Below are positions 44,855 through 53,984 of a stretch of 64,000 nt of DNA, piece after piece. The position numbers were made by a program, and so were the translations under genes. Origin of the DNA: Symbiodinium natans (lineage: Eukaryota > Sar > Dinophyceae > Suessiales > Symbiodiniaceae); contig CAJNDS010002705.1 of the NCBI GenBank assembly GCA_905221605.1, forward strand, positions 26,001 to 90,000, in the 5' to 3' direction. Numbering within the stretch: position 1 is the first letter of the stretch; each line of letters begins with the position of its first letter. The notes under the pieces are model-generated. The model ran no database searches. It was not told where the DNA came from and saw only the letters and a list, made by a program, of their open reading frames with translations.

Positions 44855-47081
44855 GCTCCGAGCAAGGGGATGCATTGTTTTCACGTCATCACTGCTGTGG
44901 GCTCGAATTGCAGTGACTCTCCATAAGGGCAGCGACAATTTCCGGATCAATCCAGAGGAGATGCATTTGGCGGTGGCGGCATTCGACAAACATTTGCTGC
45001 AAGAAAAGATCATCACGCTTTGCATGGCACCCCCAGAGAGCATGGGCGATTGCGAACCTCACTTGGACTCCGTGAACATGGAGACTGCGGATGCGAAGGC
45101 GGTCTTTGCACCGTCGAGCAGCGACGACGTTCGGACCGCGTCGGCCAATGATGACACGCAAGAACGACACCAAAGAGTCGTGGAGAGGGCATCGGAGCTC
45201 GAGGGCATCCGCGGAGGCGTGGACATGACTTGGGTGGATGCGGACATCGCCATGGTCAGCCCAGAACCGTTCTATGACGGTGAAACCTACTGGATTGACA
45301 TCGAGGGCCTCATCAGCAAGCATCCCACTGCCCCGAGTGGCCAATTCCATGTGTGTCAGGCATGCGTCGACGAGTTCAACACGCTGAAGGGCTCCTTCCA
45401 AGGCGAGTTCGGACCAATCCAATCTCCAGCGTATTGTCCCTTCTGTTCGCTCAAAGCAATGTGGGACAAGGACTATGGCGTCAACAAATGGGAGGAGGTT
45501 CGGAAGTCAGAACGCCATGCTGCAGGGTGCGCCATATTTGCTCAGAAACACGACTTTGTGTACCAGGATGGATCCCCAGTGATTCCCAAGGAGGATCTCA
45601 AATCGTACATCTTTGCATGCTCGAAGGTCGCGTACACCAACTATGGCAAAATCGTCTCGTCCTCGGCTGGGTTGCGCTTGAACACCAAACAAGCCAGCGA
45701 ATACACCAGATGGGCGAAGGGGAGACGGTTGTCGTGGGACTTCGGGTACACGGTGGACGGCATGGCCTGCCTCTTGCCCTTGTACGATGCAGGCAACGCA
45801 GCCTATGCAGGCTTCCTCCATAGCATCTTCGATCAGGACGAGGTCAGAGGCATGTACAATGGCAATGCCGACCCGGCCGCCGAGCTCATGGGAGACACCC
45901 TGGAAGTTGCGCTCGGCATCCTGACAATTGCATGCAGGTATCCTTCGGCATTCGAAGCCTGGGGATCGTACGAAGATCATCTCGCTTGTCTTCGAGGAAT
46001 CGAGCGGTCCTTCTATCGGTTTGCTGCAGCGGAGGCGGTACGAATTACTGCCGTGGAGAATCGAAAACGTCGTCCTCCCCGGGCAAATGATGCAGAGACG
46101 ATTCAGCAGATCATGGAGTACGAGAACACTTTACTCCAAGGAGAATGGCATGCGGTCCTTGTCGATCGAGTCCTGCCAATTGAGGAACCGGTCCTCGGTA
46201 CCCTTTCTCCGGAAGATCAACGACCTGAAGAGTTCTCAGCAGCGCCCGTCCCCAGTGCAGAACCTCGTGGTGGAGAACCAGAAGGTGAGGATCAAGCCCA
46301 TGAAGGGGAAGCGCTCGGATCCTCCGGCGTGGAACCTGAGGGGCAGGAAGATGATGATATGGGCGTGCCCGAGGCAAGCTCTATCCCCACCATGCAAGAA
46401 CCGAACGAGACCGAGCTGGGTGAGATATCACGTCCTTGTGAAGGTTACGTCCGAGCACTCAATGCCCTACGCATAACCGCTGGCATGCAGCCACCCAGCA
46501 TGTGCCTTGCTTGCGGCAACTATGGCCACAACACCCGAAATTGCGAAGCAAATGGGGGGTACAACGCTCTGGTGGTGAACGAAGCATTCAGCATCATTGG
46601 GAAAAGCCTGGCTAAGATGCACAAGTCAAGCAGTACGCCACCAACAGAGATCTTCCAGAGATGGGCAGAGAAGAATTTGCGAGATGCCGCTCGCGCTCCG
46701 CAAGTACCAGGAACCGCTTCGGATACTCCGGGTGGGGATGGGGAAAGCGTTGAGCCTGGAGCTGCAGCGTCTTCGGAGGATTCCAGAGGCCCGCTGCCAA
46801 GACGGCGTCAAGCATCAATCTCAGTTGAGGATCCTACAGTGGTCGTGATCGAAGTCGATGAAGAACCAGAAGAAACTGCGACAAGAACGCTTCGACCCAA
46901 ACGCAGGCCCCAACCGAGACCTGATCTTCCAGAGCCCAAAGCTGCGCCAGCTCCTAGGCGGTGGATTGCGAACAACGCCGGCAATGCTCGTTCATTCGTC
47001 GAGATTCGCTACCACGAGCCGAAGTCTTGCCTTGACATCATCAAGTCCATCGAGGACGTATCGTGGGTCGGTCATCTATGA
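44855..47081 (+). CDS. Copia accessory protein with CxxC zinc sites and CCHC knuckle
   Basis: The open frame runs 44808-47081 (TTG start inside pol, +1 frame); the part unique to this frame begins after 44854. Features: a CQACVDEF...YCPFC pair near 180-210 that could bind zinc; a helical middle; an acidic, Pro-rich linker containing a micro-hairpin (46316); a classical CCHC knuckle CLACGNYGHNTRNC (C-x2-C-x4-H-x4-C) near 565; and TVVVIEVDEEPEE near 677, which fits a SUMO-interacting motif. The CCHC knuckle is what copia Gag normally carries, so this protein may be a second nucleocapsid-like factor. The next ORF overlaps its end in the +1 frame. Confidence 0.7.
46316..46326 (+). repeat. Covarying micro-hairpin
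   Basis: CGGATCCTCCG in the acidic linker. A related CGGATACTCCG lies at 46720-46730. Confidence 0.7.
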
Positions 47082-50004
47082 GATCGGATTACAATCGCAG
47101 GATGCAACGCAGGATGCAACGCGCCGATTGATTGAGCAGGAGGTTGGAGGAGACGTTGCAACACACCCTCTCCGAAGCGACATCGATGAGTATCCTTCCT
47201 CGAACATGGGATACGTGAACATCGGCAAGCTGGTCATCGGAGGGGACCTCCGTCTCCTACCCATCAAGGGTGCAAGATTCGCTCACAGGCACTTTTCGGC
47301 CCTGGTTCCCGCGACATCCTCCAATGACAACCATCGCAATCGGGATTATCATCGCAGGATCAAATCCCTGGGCTATGACGTGCAACGTTTGCTTAGGCAC
47401 CGCCTAGCAAACAGAGAGACGAACTACATGCACAATCAGCTCCCAACAATCCCGTGCGACACAGGAGGATGGGTGATGCTCAAAGACTTCATCAACCTGG
47501 AGAACTTCTGGCAAAGCGGGAGGTACTATGCAAGGAGTTCAGCTCGAGACGACAACTCTGAGTATCAGAGACGAATCCAAATGCTGATCGACTACGCGTA
47601 CTACGAGTACCGCACGAACGGAAGGATCAGACTTCAATTCCTGGGCATCAAGATCGTGGCGCCCAAACCTGGACAGAGGGCATCCGATACGCCGTGGGAC
47701 GGTACTCCGGGCGTCGGTGCAACCCAACGTGCCCAACTTGAAGAACTCGGAGGACACAGGTTGACACATGACATTACGTCCGGGACCCTTCGTCGATGCG
47801 ACAATTGGGTGCAGCCATGGGCGATCAGGGCCACAAGTGGACACTCCAGCAACTCCAATTCACTGGTGCGGGTGAATGACGACAGGGTCGCATGCCACTT
47901 GACCACAAGCTTGGTCAACCAGATTGGTGGGGGGTATCACACCACGGCCCCAGAGCTTCTCGCCAACATCGTGGCGAAAGGACTTCTTCCAGGCGGAGGG
48001 GCGTCGGGCGGTCGGGTCCACAGCCACTTCGGGACGTTCCCGCCATGGGATCCGAGAAATCAGACGGTGAGAACAAGGATTCCCGGAAGGCCGAGGTCAC
48101 CAATTGCAGTATTGTACGTTCCAGCCTATGAACTCATGCGCTACAACGCAGTGATCACGATCAATGGAATGTTTCTCGTCCAGCGGCAAATTCCATTCGA
48201 GGCCGTCAAGCACGTTTGGATCTGCATGCCAAGCCAAGGAAGATACTTCGAGTTCAGCGAAGTCTTCAAGGTGTACTCCAAAGAGCTGTCCAAGGAGATG
48301 GTCGAAGGGTATGGGGACGCACGCATCAATCCCGATCGTGACCCTCCAAAACCTTCGGTGGAAGACCTCGTCAGCACCATGGAAGGCACCGACGCTGGCC
48401 CGCATGAAGGCAAGAGGCGCGAGATCTTGCAAGCAATTGAGCAGGCGGGCGACACCGTTCCTGGAAACATCATCAAGCGTGCTTTCCAGTTTCTCTCAAG
48501 GACATTCCGGCGAGTGACGACTCACACCACCACAAGCGACCCGCTGATCTTGAGGGTTTGCCCCTGCTGCGGCAGGCATACCCCTGCGAGCTTCGCAATT
48601 TGCCTCACGTGTGGGAGAGTTTTCCTGTCCATGGGGAGGATCCAACATGTGCGTGCCAATCCGGAACCCGAAAGGATTGATCCGGAAGTGGTCCGCCAGG
48701 CGCTCAACCAGGCCGCTGCCGTCGTCAACAACGAGGTTGTGGAGATTGAAGTGGAAGATGAGCCACCTTCAGAACCTGTCCAGGAGGATGCGCTTCCGCT
48801 CCGCGGGGTGCAGAATCCAGCAGGGGATGCAGAGGCAAACAGTCCTCGAGAAAGCGTGGCGGAACCTGAGGCCGAGGAGATCCCCGACGAGATTCGCGAC
48901 ATGTACCGCGATGTGGAGATGGAGGCTCCCAACCAAGAAGAGGTGGAGATGGATGCGCAGAACCAGCGAGCATTCGTGTTGGTAGGAGACAGGGAAGGCG
49001 ATTCGTTGGACGATCGAAACGAGAGGAAAGCTCGCCTTGCGCTGGAGTGCAATGTCAACATTGACACCGACTACGCAGCGTGCGTGGACCACAACTTCAG
49101 GTTGTACTGTCACCTCGACGCCTTCTTTGCGTACGTGTTGGTCCATAAATGGAATCTGTTCGAGAAAATCATCATGACTCCATACAAGAAGATGAAGGAC
49201 CAGTTCGCCTCAGGCATGAGACACGACGCGTCTGGGACATGGCCTATTGTCCCCATCGATGAGGACACGGCGTTGCCGAGAGACCTCACGGAAGACGAGG
49301 TGAGACAGTATGCCAGCTCTGTGGAGAACCAACAGTTCATGATTGAGCGTTATTACGCCAACAAGTTCGTCTTCTACGTCATGCGTGGTGCGATCCAGCT
49401 GGGATACAACAAGGAGAGCTTTAACCTCCCCATGATTCCGGATGAGGCCGAGGACCCGAAAGCATTTGCTGAAGCCGGGCAAAGGGTCCACATGTTCATG
49501 GCCAAAATCATCTATCAGGTGCTGAACGTGAGGCTTTACTCCTACACGAAACCCAACGCTGAGATCCCGTACCACGCGGCATTCAAATACATCAACCCGA
49601 TCCAGCTGCTCAGTTTGATGGACTCGCAGAAGGTGAGCGTCAACAACCTTCTGGTGATGAGGGATTCGGGGTGCGCTTTACCCAACCAGTACAGCAAGAA
49701 GCTGGACAGGTGGTTGAGTGATCAAAAGAAGGACATGAGCATCCTGAAGTTGAAGCCCACACAGTATTTGGAGAATCCAAAGGCGTCGGCTTTGTACCTT
49801 GCCTATGACCCTTCAGCATCCGCACCTTCGGTTACTTCGTCGGGAGGATCTCGTCATCCTGAAGCAGACGAGACGGACATGCCGGCACGTGCGAAGGCCC
49901 GCATGAGTCAGCCGAAGCCCAAGACTTCTCATCCTGGGACACCTCAAGCTGCTCCCAAAGATCCTCGCGGTCATTCGAGAAAGGGATCGGGAAAGAAAGG
50001 GTGA
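46858..50004 (+). CDS. Copia accessory protein with Tpt1/KptA-like RNA 2'-phosphotransferase domain
   Basis: 1,048 codons from ATG, although protein-like sequence probably begins near 47080, where the previous ORF ends. Residues about 170-430 follow the Tpt1/KptA pattern: RLLRH (R180, H181), GGWVMLKDF, IRATSGHS (R324, GHS 328-330), YHTTAPELLANIVAKGLLPG, GGRVHSHF (R386), then AVLYVPAYELM and GMFLVQRQIPFEAVKHVWI. The Arg-His-Arg-Arg set used by the family to move a 2'-phosphate to NAD+ appears present. Tpt1 normally finishes tRNA splicing and works on 2'-phosphorylated ends. A CPCCGRH...CLTCG zinc ribbon (about 565-585), a VVEIEVEDEPP motif and a helical C-terminal domain follow. I know of no ordinary copia element with this enzyme; a role in repairing or freeing cleaved tRNA primers is speculation. 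Confidence 0.72.
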   Translation: MKNQKKLRQERFDPNAGPNRDLIFQSPKLRQLLGGGLRTTPAMLVHSSRFATTSRSLALTSSSPSRTYRGSVIYEIGLQSQDATQDATRRLIEQEVGGDVATHPLRSDIDEYPSSNMGYVNIGKLVIGGDLRLLPIKGARFAHRHFSALVPATSSNDNHRNRDYHRRIKSLGYDVQRLLRHRLANRETNYMHNQLPTIPCDTGGWVMLKDFINLENFWQSGRYYARSSARDDNSEYQRRIQMLIDYAYYEYRTNGRIRLQFLGIKIVAPKPGQRASDTPWDGTPGVGATQRAQLEELGGHRLTHDITSGTLRRCDNWVQPWAIRATSGHSSNSNSLVRVNDDRVACHLTTSLVNQIGGGYHTTAPELLANIVAKGLLPGGGASGGRVHSHFGTFPPWDPRNQTVRTRIPGRPRSPIAVLYVPAYELMRYNAVITINGMFLVQRQIPFEAVKHVWICMPSQGRYFEFSEVFKVYSKELSKEMVEGYGDARINPDRDPPKPSVEDLVSTMEGTDAGPHEGKRREILQAIEQAGDTVPGNIIKRAFQFLSRTFRRVTTHTTTSDPLILRVCPCCGRHTPASFAICLTCGRVFLSMGRIQHVRANPEPERIDPEVVRQALNQAAAVVNNEVVEIEVEDEPPSEPVQEDALPLRGVQNPAGDAEANSPRESVAEPEAEEIPDEIRDMYRDVEMEAPNQEEVEMDAQNQRAFVLVGDREGDSLDDRNERKARLALECNVNIDTDYAACVDHNFRLYCHLDAFFAYVLVHKWNLFEKIIMTPYKKMKDQFASGMRHDASGTWPIVPIDEDTALPRDLTEDEVRQYASSVENQQFMIERYYANKFVFYVMRGAIQLGYNKESFNLPMIPDEAEDPKAFAEAGQRVHMFMAKIIYQVLNVRLYSYTKPNAEIPYHAAFKYINPIQLLSLMDSQKVSVNNLLVMRDSGCALPNQYSKKLDRWLSDQKKDMSILKLKPTQYLENPKASALYLAYDPSASAPSVTSSGGSRHPEADETDMPARAKARMSQPKPKTSHPGTPQAAPKDPRGHSRKGSGKKG
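47098..47122 (+). repeat. 12-bp tandem duplication at ORF junction
   Basis: AGGATGCAACGC occurs twice in tandem, a few codons after the change from the 757-codon ORF to the Tpt1-like ORF. Confidence 0.7.
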
Positions 50005-50590
50005 TTGATGTACTCGGATCCTCCGGTATGTCATCCCCTGGAATCCATGGTATTCCTGAAATCTGGTTGTGGCTCAGCACTTTGCGTTCTCAGTTTTGAT
50101 TCCTCTTTTCCCTATGGATGCAATAGATGACACGATGGAGTACGTCATTATATCCACCGATGCTATTTCTCTTTTCGGCCACTGCATAGCAGCAGCGGGG
50201 CAATGTGCCAACGCGCCCGCTGGAGGGAAATGTGCGATTCTTCGCAGCTCGTGTGGTAGCCAAGTGGGTATGGGTCATGCTCTGCTGACTTGGCCGATGC
50301 TACTGCTTCTCAGTCATGCATTCTGGAGACGCAATGTGATGGGTCAGCAATTTGCTGACATGTTTTCAGGGCCTTTCGCGCCCATGATTCCACAGCCGTG
50401 AGCAGCAAGTCTTTGTACAGACAAAGGATGGGATTGAACGCTTCAGTAGCTGAAAGTCTGTCTCACATCTATCAATTCGGGCAAATAGAGCAAAACAGTG
50501 GAGAACGGCCAGACTTTAAGTCGCTTTTAACTGGGACCATTGTATGTTCGTGACGCAAGTTCGTCTAGCATTTTTGCAAATCCCAGCCGT
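50005..50590 (+). other. Copia 3' non-coding region
   Basis: Contains the micro-hairpin CGGATCCTCCG (50015), only ten bases after the last stop, and an imperfect CTTTGTACAGACAAAGG palindrome near 50411. A 110-codon non-ATG frame (50069-50401) with hydrophobic stretches could encode a small protein, but nothing supports it further. Confidence 0.5.
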
Positions 50591-50596
50591 GGGGGG
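50591..50596 (+). promoter_or_regulatory. Copia polypurine tract
   Basis: G6 immediately before the TG of the 3' LTR, in the position of the plus-strand primer. Confidence 0.75.
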
Positions 50597-50886
50597 TGTG
50601 AATGATCCCCGAACCACAGCACATTTTGGGAACCCCTTTGTGTCGGCTCCGCCGCACATCGGGGAAACCGCCTTAGAACGCCGTGGCCTGTTCACCATTT
50701 TGGCTCAAGTAATCCCTAGAGTGTAGGTCACCCATAGGTTGGAAGTAAGCGCAATAGCGTAACTGGAAACCGCCCGGGTGCACGAGACGGAGACTGAAGG
50801 CGAACATCAGTGCAGAAAACAAGTGCGAGACCATTTGGCTGGTGAGGAGCCAAAGCGTAGTGCAAGCAACTACCCGACCTCACGCA
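50597..50886 (+). repeat. Copia 3' LTR (290 bp)
   Basis: Identical to 30877-31166. Followed by the GGAAA duplication at 50887-50891 and then a CCCTAAA array. Confidence 0.95.
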
Positions 50887-51000
50887 GGAAACCCTAAACC
50901 CCAAACCCTAAACCCCAAACCCTAAACCCCAAACCCTAAACCCTAAACCCTAAACCCTAAACCCTGAACCCTGAACCCTAAACCCTAAACCCTAAACTCC
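50887..51000. repeat. Copia target duplication and CCCTAAA array
   Basis: GGAAA (50887-50891) then CCCTAAACCCCAAA dimers and CCCTAAA units. Before insertion the site read ...GCCGGAAACCCTAAACCCC..., the edge of this array. Confidence 0.9.
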
Positions 51001-51129
51001 GAGGCCGCTGGGAGCCACACGGAGGCCTACATAAAAATCTCGTGTTCTGCCCAATCAAACCAACATTCTATAGTTGACCCCGCAAAGAACCAAAGCACCC
51101 GCAAGCCCTGTAAGCCCTATGATGAACAC

Positions 51130-51301
51130 CACGAGCCCTACTCTAAACCCTAAACCCTCAACCCTAAGCCCTAAGCCCTAAGCCCTAGACCCTAAACCCT
51201 AAACCCTAAACCCTGAACCCTAAACCCTAAACCCTAAACCCTAAACCCTAAACCCTAAACCCTAAACCCTAAACCCTAAACCCTAAACCCTAAACCTCTA
51301 G
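51130..51301. repeat. CCCTAAA telomere-like array
   Basis: About twenty-two units, with CCCTAAG variants at the left, ending at an AACCTCTAG acceptor. Confidence 0.92.
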
Positions 51302-51351
51302 GTGCGCCTCTGCATGGAGCCGATCGACTCGGAGCGGCTCTACTCGAATAG
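51302..51351 (+). CDS. Exon-like segment
   Basis: Directly after the array-derived CTCTAG the frame reads VRLCMEPIDSERLYSN plus AG, followed by GAGCTC (a GA donor, seen in dinoflagellate introns). A TTTAGGG array starts about 10 bp further on. Unknown protein. Confidence 0.4.
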
Positions 51352-51356
51352 GAGCT

Positions 51357-51467
51357 CTTAGGGTTTAGGGTTTTAGGGTTTAGGGTTTAGGGTTTGGGGT
51401 CTAGGGTTGTAGGGTTTAGGGTTTAGGGTTTAGGGTTCAGGGTTCAGGGTTTAGGGTTTAGGGTGTA
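51357..51467. repeat. TTTAGGG telomere-like array
   Basis: About fourteen units with TTTTAGGG and GGTTCAGG variants. Confidence 0.9.
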
Positions 51468-51690
51468 TGCTCTGGATGTTGCGGGTTTCTTTGGGGCGCT
51501 TCATTGAACCTGTGGCTCCCTTAAATTAAACACAAGGGGTTTAGAGTTTAGGCCGTACGGGTTTTAGGGTTTAGGATACCTTAGGCCCTTGAACATACGT
51601 TCAGCTTGAGTAAGTCGCGGTCCGTGTGCGTTTGCGTTTCTCTGTCACAATGCACGGCGCTTTATCTAGTGCATCCCCCCAAAAAGGCCC
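51468..51690. other. Spacer without recognised gene
   Basis: Unique sequence; no supported ORF. Confidence 0.45.
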
Positions 51691-51800
51691 TTACCCTAAA
51701 CCCTAAACCCTAAACCCTAAACCCTAAACCCTAAACCCTAAACCCTAAACCCTAAACTCTAAACCCTAAACCCTAAACCCTAAACCTTAAACCCTAGAAC
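51691..51800. repeat. CCCTAAA telomere-like array
   Basis: About fifteen units. Confidence 0.92.
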
Positions 51801-52303
51801 CGAAACCCAAACCCTGAAAGTGAGTCCCGAGCCCTAAGCCTCCAACTCCAGACCTTACTCCCCTAAACCTTATAGGGGTTGGTGGTGGTTTAGGGTGGTC
51901 TCTTTAAGTAGGGTTTCTGTCCTAGAGGGCATATACTCGGGGTTCTTCTTAGGGTATCTTGGGTCTATATCGAGGTATAAGGGCAACAGAAAAAGAGGCC
52001 ACCGGCCTTTAACTAACCTAAACCCCAATTCCCGTAATCCCCTATTTTTATATTGGCAGCAGGCTCCTTTGACACGTGAGCAATCCCGCAATCGCCTCAT
52101 TCCCAAGTCCCCTCACCCCCCCCCCCTCGAGAACCTGCAAGACTATGCAAGATTACAGAGCTTCTTAGTAGTAGAGTAGGTAACCTTTAACCTTTTTGGG
52201 GTAATATATTCCCCTTATCATCCCAAAGGTTAACCTTTAAAACCCCTAGGTACTGGACAACTAAGGCTTGGAGCTTAAGTCTCGGCAAGTCCTCTCCAGA
52301 CCT
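51801..52303. other. Spacer with AT-rich palindrome
   Basis: 52183-52250 is an imperfect inverted repeat (GGTAACCTTTAACCTTTTTG and CAAAGGTTAACC). ORFs on both strands at 51870-52179 overlap each other and show no domain. Confidence 0.45.
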
Positions 52304-52336
52304 TCATGTCTTCGGCTTCTTCGCAGCCTTCTTGGC
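52304..52336 (-). CDS. Terminal exon-like segment, Lys/Ala-rich tail
   Basis: On the minus strand a CTTGCCCTGAACAG acceptor is followed by AKKAAKKPKT and TGA. Lysine-alanine-proline tails are typical of basic DNA-binding proteins, including dinoflagellate histone-like proteins and H1-like tails. With ten residues only the character of the tail can be stated. Confidence 0.4.
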   Translation of the reverse strand, partial: AKKAAKKPKT

Positions 52337-52554
52337 CTGTTCAGGGCAAGTCACACCCACGAAGCCCCCCAACCCGGTCGGTTCTGAGCTTCATTTCTTT
52401 GCAGAACCCTGAACCCCTAAACTCTGGTTGGTCTCCGAAGCCCGCAACACACGTTCCACCTGGCCCTGTCCACTGCGACATCCCTAAACCCTGAACCCTG
52501 AACCCTAAGCCCCGAACCCTTAACCCAGAGGCCTAAACGCTTATATTAAACCCT

Positions 52555-52690
52555 GAGCCCTAAACCCTAAACCCTAAACCCTAAACCCTAAACCCTAAAC
52601 CCTAAACCCTAAACCCTAAACCCTAAACCCTAAACCCTAAACCCTAAACCCTAAACCCTTAACCCTAAACCCTAAACCCTAAACCCTAAA
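52555..52690. repeat. CCCTAAA telomere-like array
   Basis: About nineteen units. Confidence 0.93.
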
Positions 52691-52723
52691 CTTGGTGAAG
52701 ATTACCCCCTCTGGACCGTGGCC

Positions 52724-52812
52724 ATGCCTCTGTCTTTGGCCCTGCTGCTGCTTCCGCTGGCCTCTTTGGCCGAGCCCATGGATGGCAATCGAACGGAGGA
52801 CCTGCAGATTTT
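52724..52812 (+). CDS. First exon with signal peptide
   Basis: ATG opens a frame reading MPLSLALLLLPLASLAEPMD then GNRTEDLQI, stopping at a consensus GTGAGT donor (52813). This is a textbook secretory signal peptide: hydrophobic core LALLLLPLASLA with a plausible cleavage after SLA, and an N-glycosylation sequon NRT. It lies 350 bp upstream of the RCC1-like exons and may be their first exon, but the phases I read do not join directly (this exon ends in phase 2 and the next needs phase 0). An undetected exon or a separate gene is possible. Confidence 0.5.
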
Positions 52813-53054
52813 GTGAGTTTGGGGCAGGTTTGCTTTTCGTGTCTAGGGTAGCTTGAAGGTTTTGAGGGTTTTGAGGGTTTTGAGGGTTTTGGGTTTAGGG
52901 ACTACAGTTTAGGGTTTCAGGCTTCAGGCTTTTTACAGTTTCGGTTCAAGGGTTTAGAGTCAGGCCCGAATCCCTGAACCCGCAGCCTGAATCCCCCCAA
53001 GGCTTCCTGAGCCCCAAAACTTGGACCTTCTTAAGGGTTTCGGGTTCAGGGACA

Positions 53055-53120
53055 GTTTAGGGTTTAGGGCTTAGGGTTTAGGGTTTAGGGTTTAGGGTTT
53101 AGGGTTTAGGGTTCAGGGAA
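53055..53120. repeat. TTTAGGG telomere-like array
   Basis: About nine units, in the region that would be an intron between 52812 and 53164. Confidence 0.88.
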
Positions 53121-53163
53121 CCCTAAACCCAAAACCTTGAACCCTCCACACTCAACTTCGCAG

Positions 53164-53241
53164 GAATTCCCCGGCGCCTGCACCATCAGCACGGGCGGCC
53201 AGCACCTGTGTGGTCTGGAGCAGGCCGAGCGGATCCACAAG
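53164..53241 (+). CDS. RCC1-repeat protein, exon a
   Basis: An ACACTCAACTTCGCAG acceptor precedes a frame reading EFPGACTISTGGQHLCGLEQ then AERIHK. ISTGGQHLCGLE matches the RCC1 blade signature (V-x-a-G-x-x-H-x-x-a-L). It ends at AAG|AACTC with no GT, and the telomere-like array begins within 10 bp. RCC1 repeats form seven-bladed beta-propellers used in chromatin binding, nucleotide exchange or other scaffolds. Confidence 0.6.
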
Positions 53242-53244
53242 AAC

Positions 53245-53375
53245 TCAACCCTAAACCCTAAACCCTAAACCCTAAACCCTGAACCCTCAACTCTAAACCC
53301 TAAAGCCTAAACCCTAAACCCTGAACCCTGAACCTTGAACCCTGAACCCTAGCCCTAAACCCTAAACCCTCAACA
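53245..53375. repeat. Degenerate CCCTAAA array inside a putative intron
   Basis: CCCTAAA and CCCTGAA units between RCC1 exons a and b. Confidence 0.85.
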
Positions 53376-53507
53376 TCCACAAACCATCTAAGCCTTAAAT
53401 CCTAACATCAGGGGGAGATGGGATGTGGGGGGGATGTTCTGAGCACCCGCTCCCACCCCCCACCCCTAAATTCTCGGGTTCAGGGGCTAAGGTGCAGGGC
53501 TCATGAA

Positions 53508-53640
53508 ACCCTAAACCCTAAACCCTAAACCCTAAACCCTAAACCCTAAACCCTAAACCCTAAACCCTAAACCCTAAACCCTAAACCCTAAACCCTAAAC
53601 CCTAAACCCTAAACCCGAAACCCGAAACCCTAAGCCCAAA
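53508..53640. repeat. CCCTAAA array inside a putative intron
   Basis: About eighteen units, nearly perfect, ending 30 bp before RCC1 exon b. Confidence 0.93.
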
Positions 53641-53671
53641 CCCCCCAAAGCCACGGACTTGTCTGTGAGAG

Positions 53672-53736
53672 GCGACCGGCAAAGTCTTCTGCTGGGGCTC
53701 CGGTGACTACGGCCAGCTGGGGGACAACCTCGCCAG
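53672..53736 (+). CDS. RCC1-repeat protein, exon b
   Basis: After a TCTGTGAGAG acceptor the frame reads ATGKVFCWGSGDYGQLGDNL then A plus AG, ending at a GTCTAG donor. KVFCWGSGDYGQLGD is an unmistakable RCC1 motif (V-x-x-W-G-x-G-x-x-G-Q-L-G). It continues logically from exon a (H-K then A-T-G-K-V). Confidence 0.7.
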
Positions 53737-53879
53737 GTCTAGTGCTGCTTGGCTGTACATTTTGGGGTGCGGGACCCTTAGAGTTTCTAGGGCTTTATAG
53801 GGCCTGTAGGGTTTTTAGGGTGCAAAGGGTTTGTATGGTTTTTAGGAGTTTGCTCCAGCGAAGTGATTGAAGCCCTAAG

Positions 53880-53968
53880 TGGCCGAGGACGTCCCCGTGC
53901 AAGTGCAGAACCTTGCGCCCGCCGTCGCCGTGACTGCCGGAGGTTTGCACTCCTGCGCGGTGGAAGAG
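53880..53968 (+). CDS. RCC1-repeat protein, exon c, GC donor
   Basis: The frame reads VAEDVPVQVQNLAPAVAVTA then GGLHSCAVEE, ending at GAG|GCTTTACTG. PVQVQNLAPAVAVTAGGLHSCAV is the RCC1 linker and next blade. The junction with exon b is one base out of phase as I read it, so either the exact splice sites differ, a base is wrong, or the gene is decaying. Confidence 0.68.
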
Positions 53969-53984
53969 GCTTTACTGTTCGATC

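Larger units (their letters stand above)
30877..50886 (+). mobile_element. Giant Ty1/copia LTR retrotransposon, 20,010 bp
   Basis: Complete element: GGAAA duplication, 290-bp TG...CA LTRs, primer-binding site directly after the 5' LTR, G6 polypurine tract directly before the 3' LTR, and protease-integrase-RT-RNase H order diagnostic of copia. Its size is two to four times that of ordinary copia elements because about 10 kb of extra coding sequence lies downstream of RNase H. ORFs occur in three frames with overlaps: 31224-35609, 35411-44854, 44808-47081 and 46858-50004. Its left flank is close to degenerate telomere-like DNA and its right flank is a CCCTAAA array. Confidence 0.95.
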
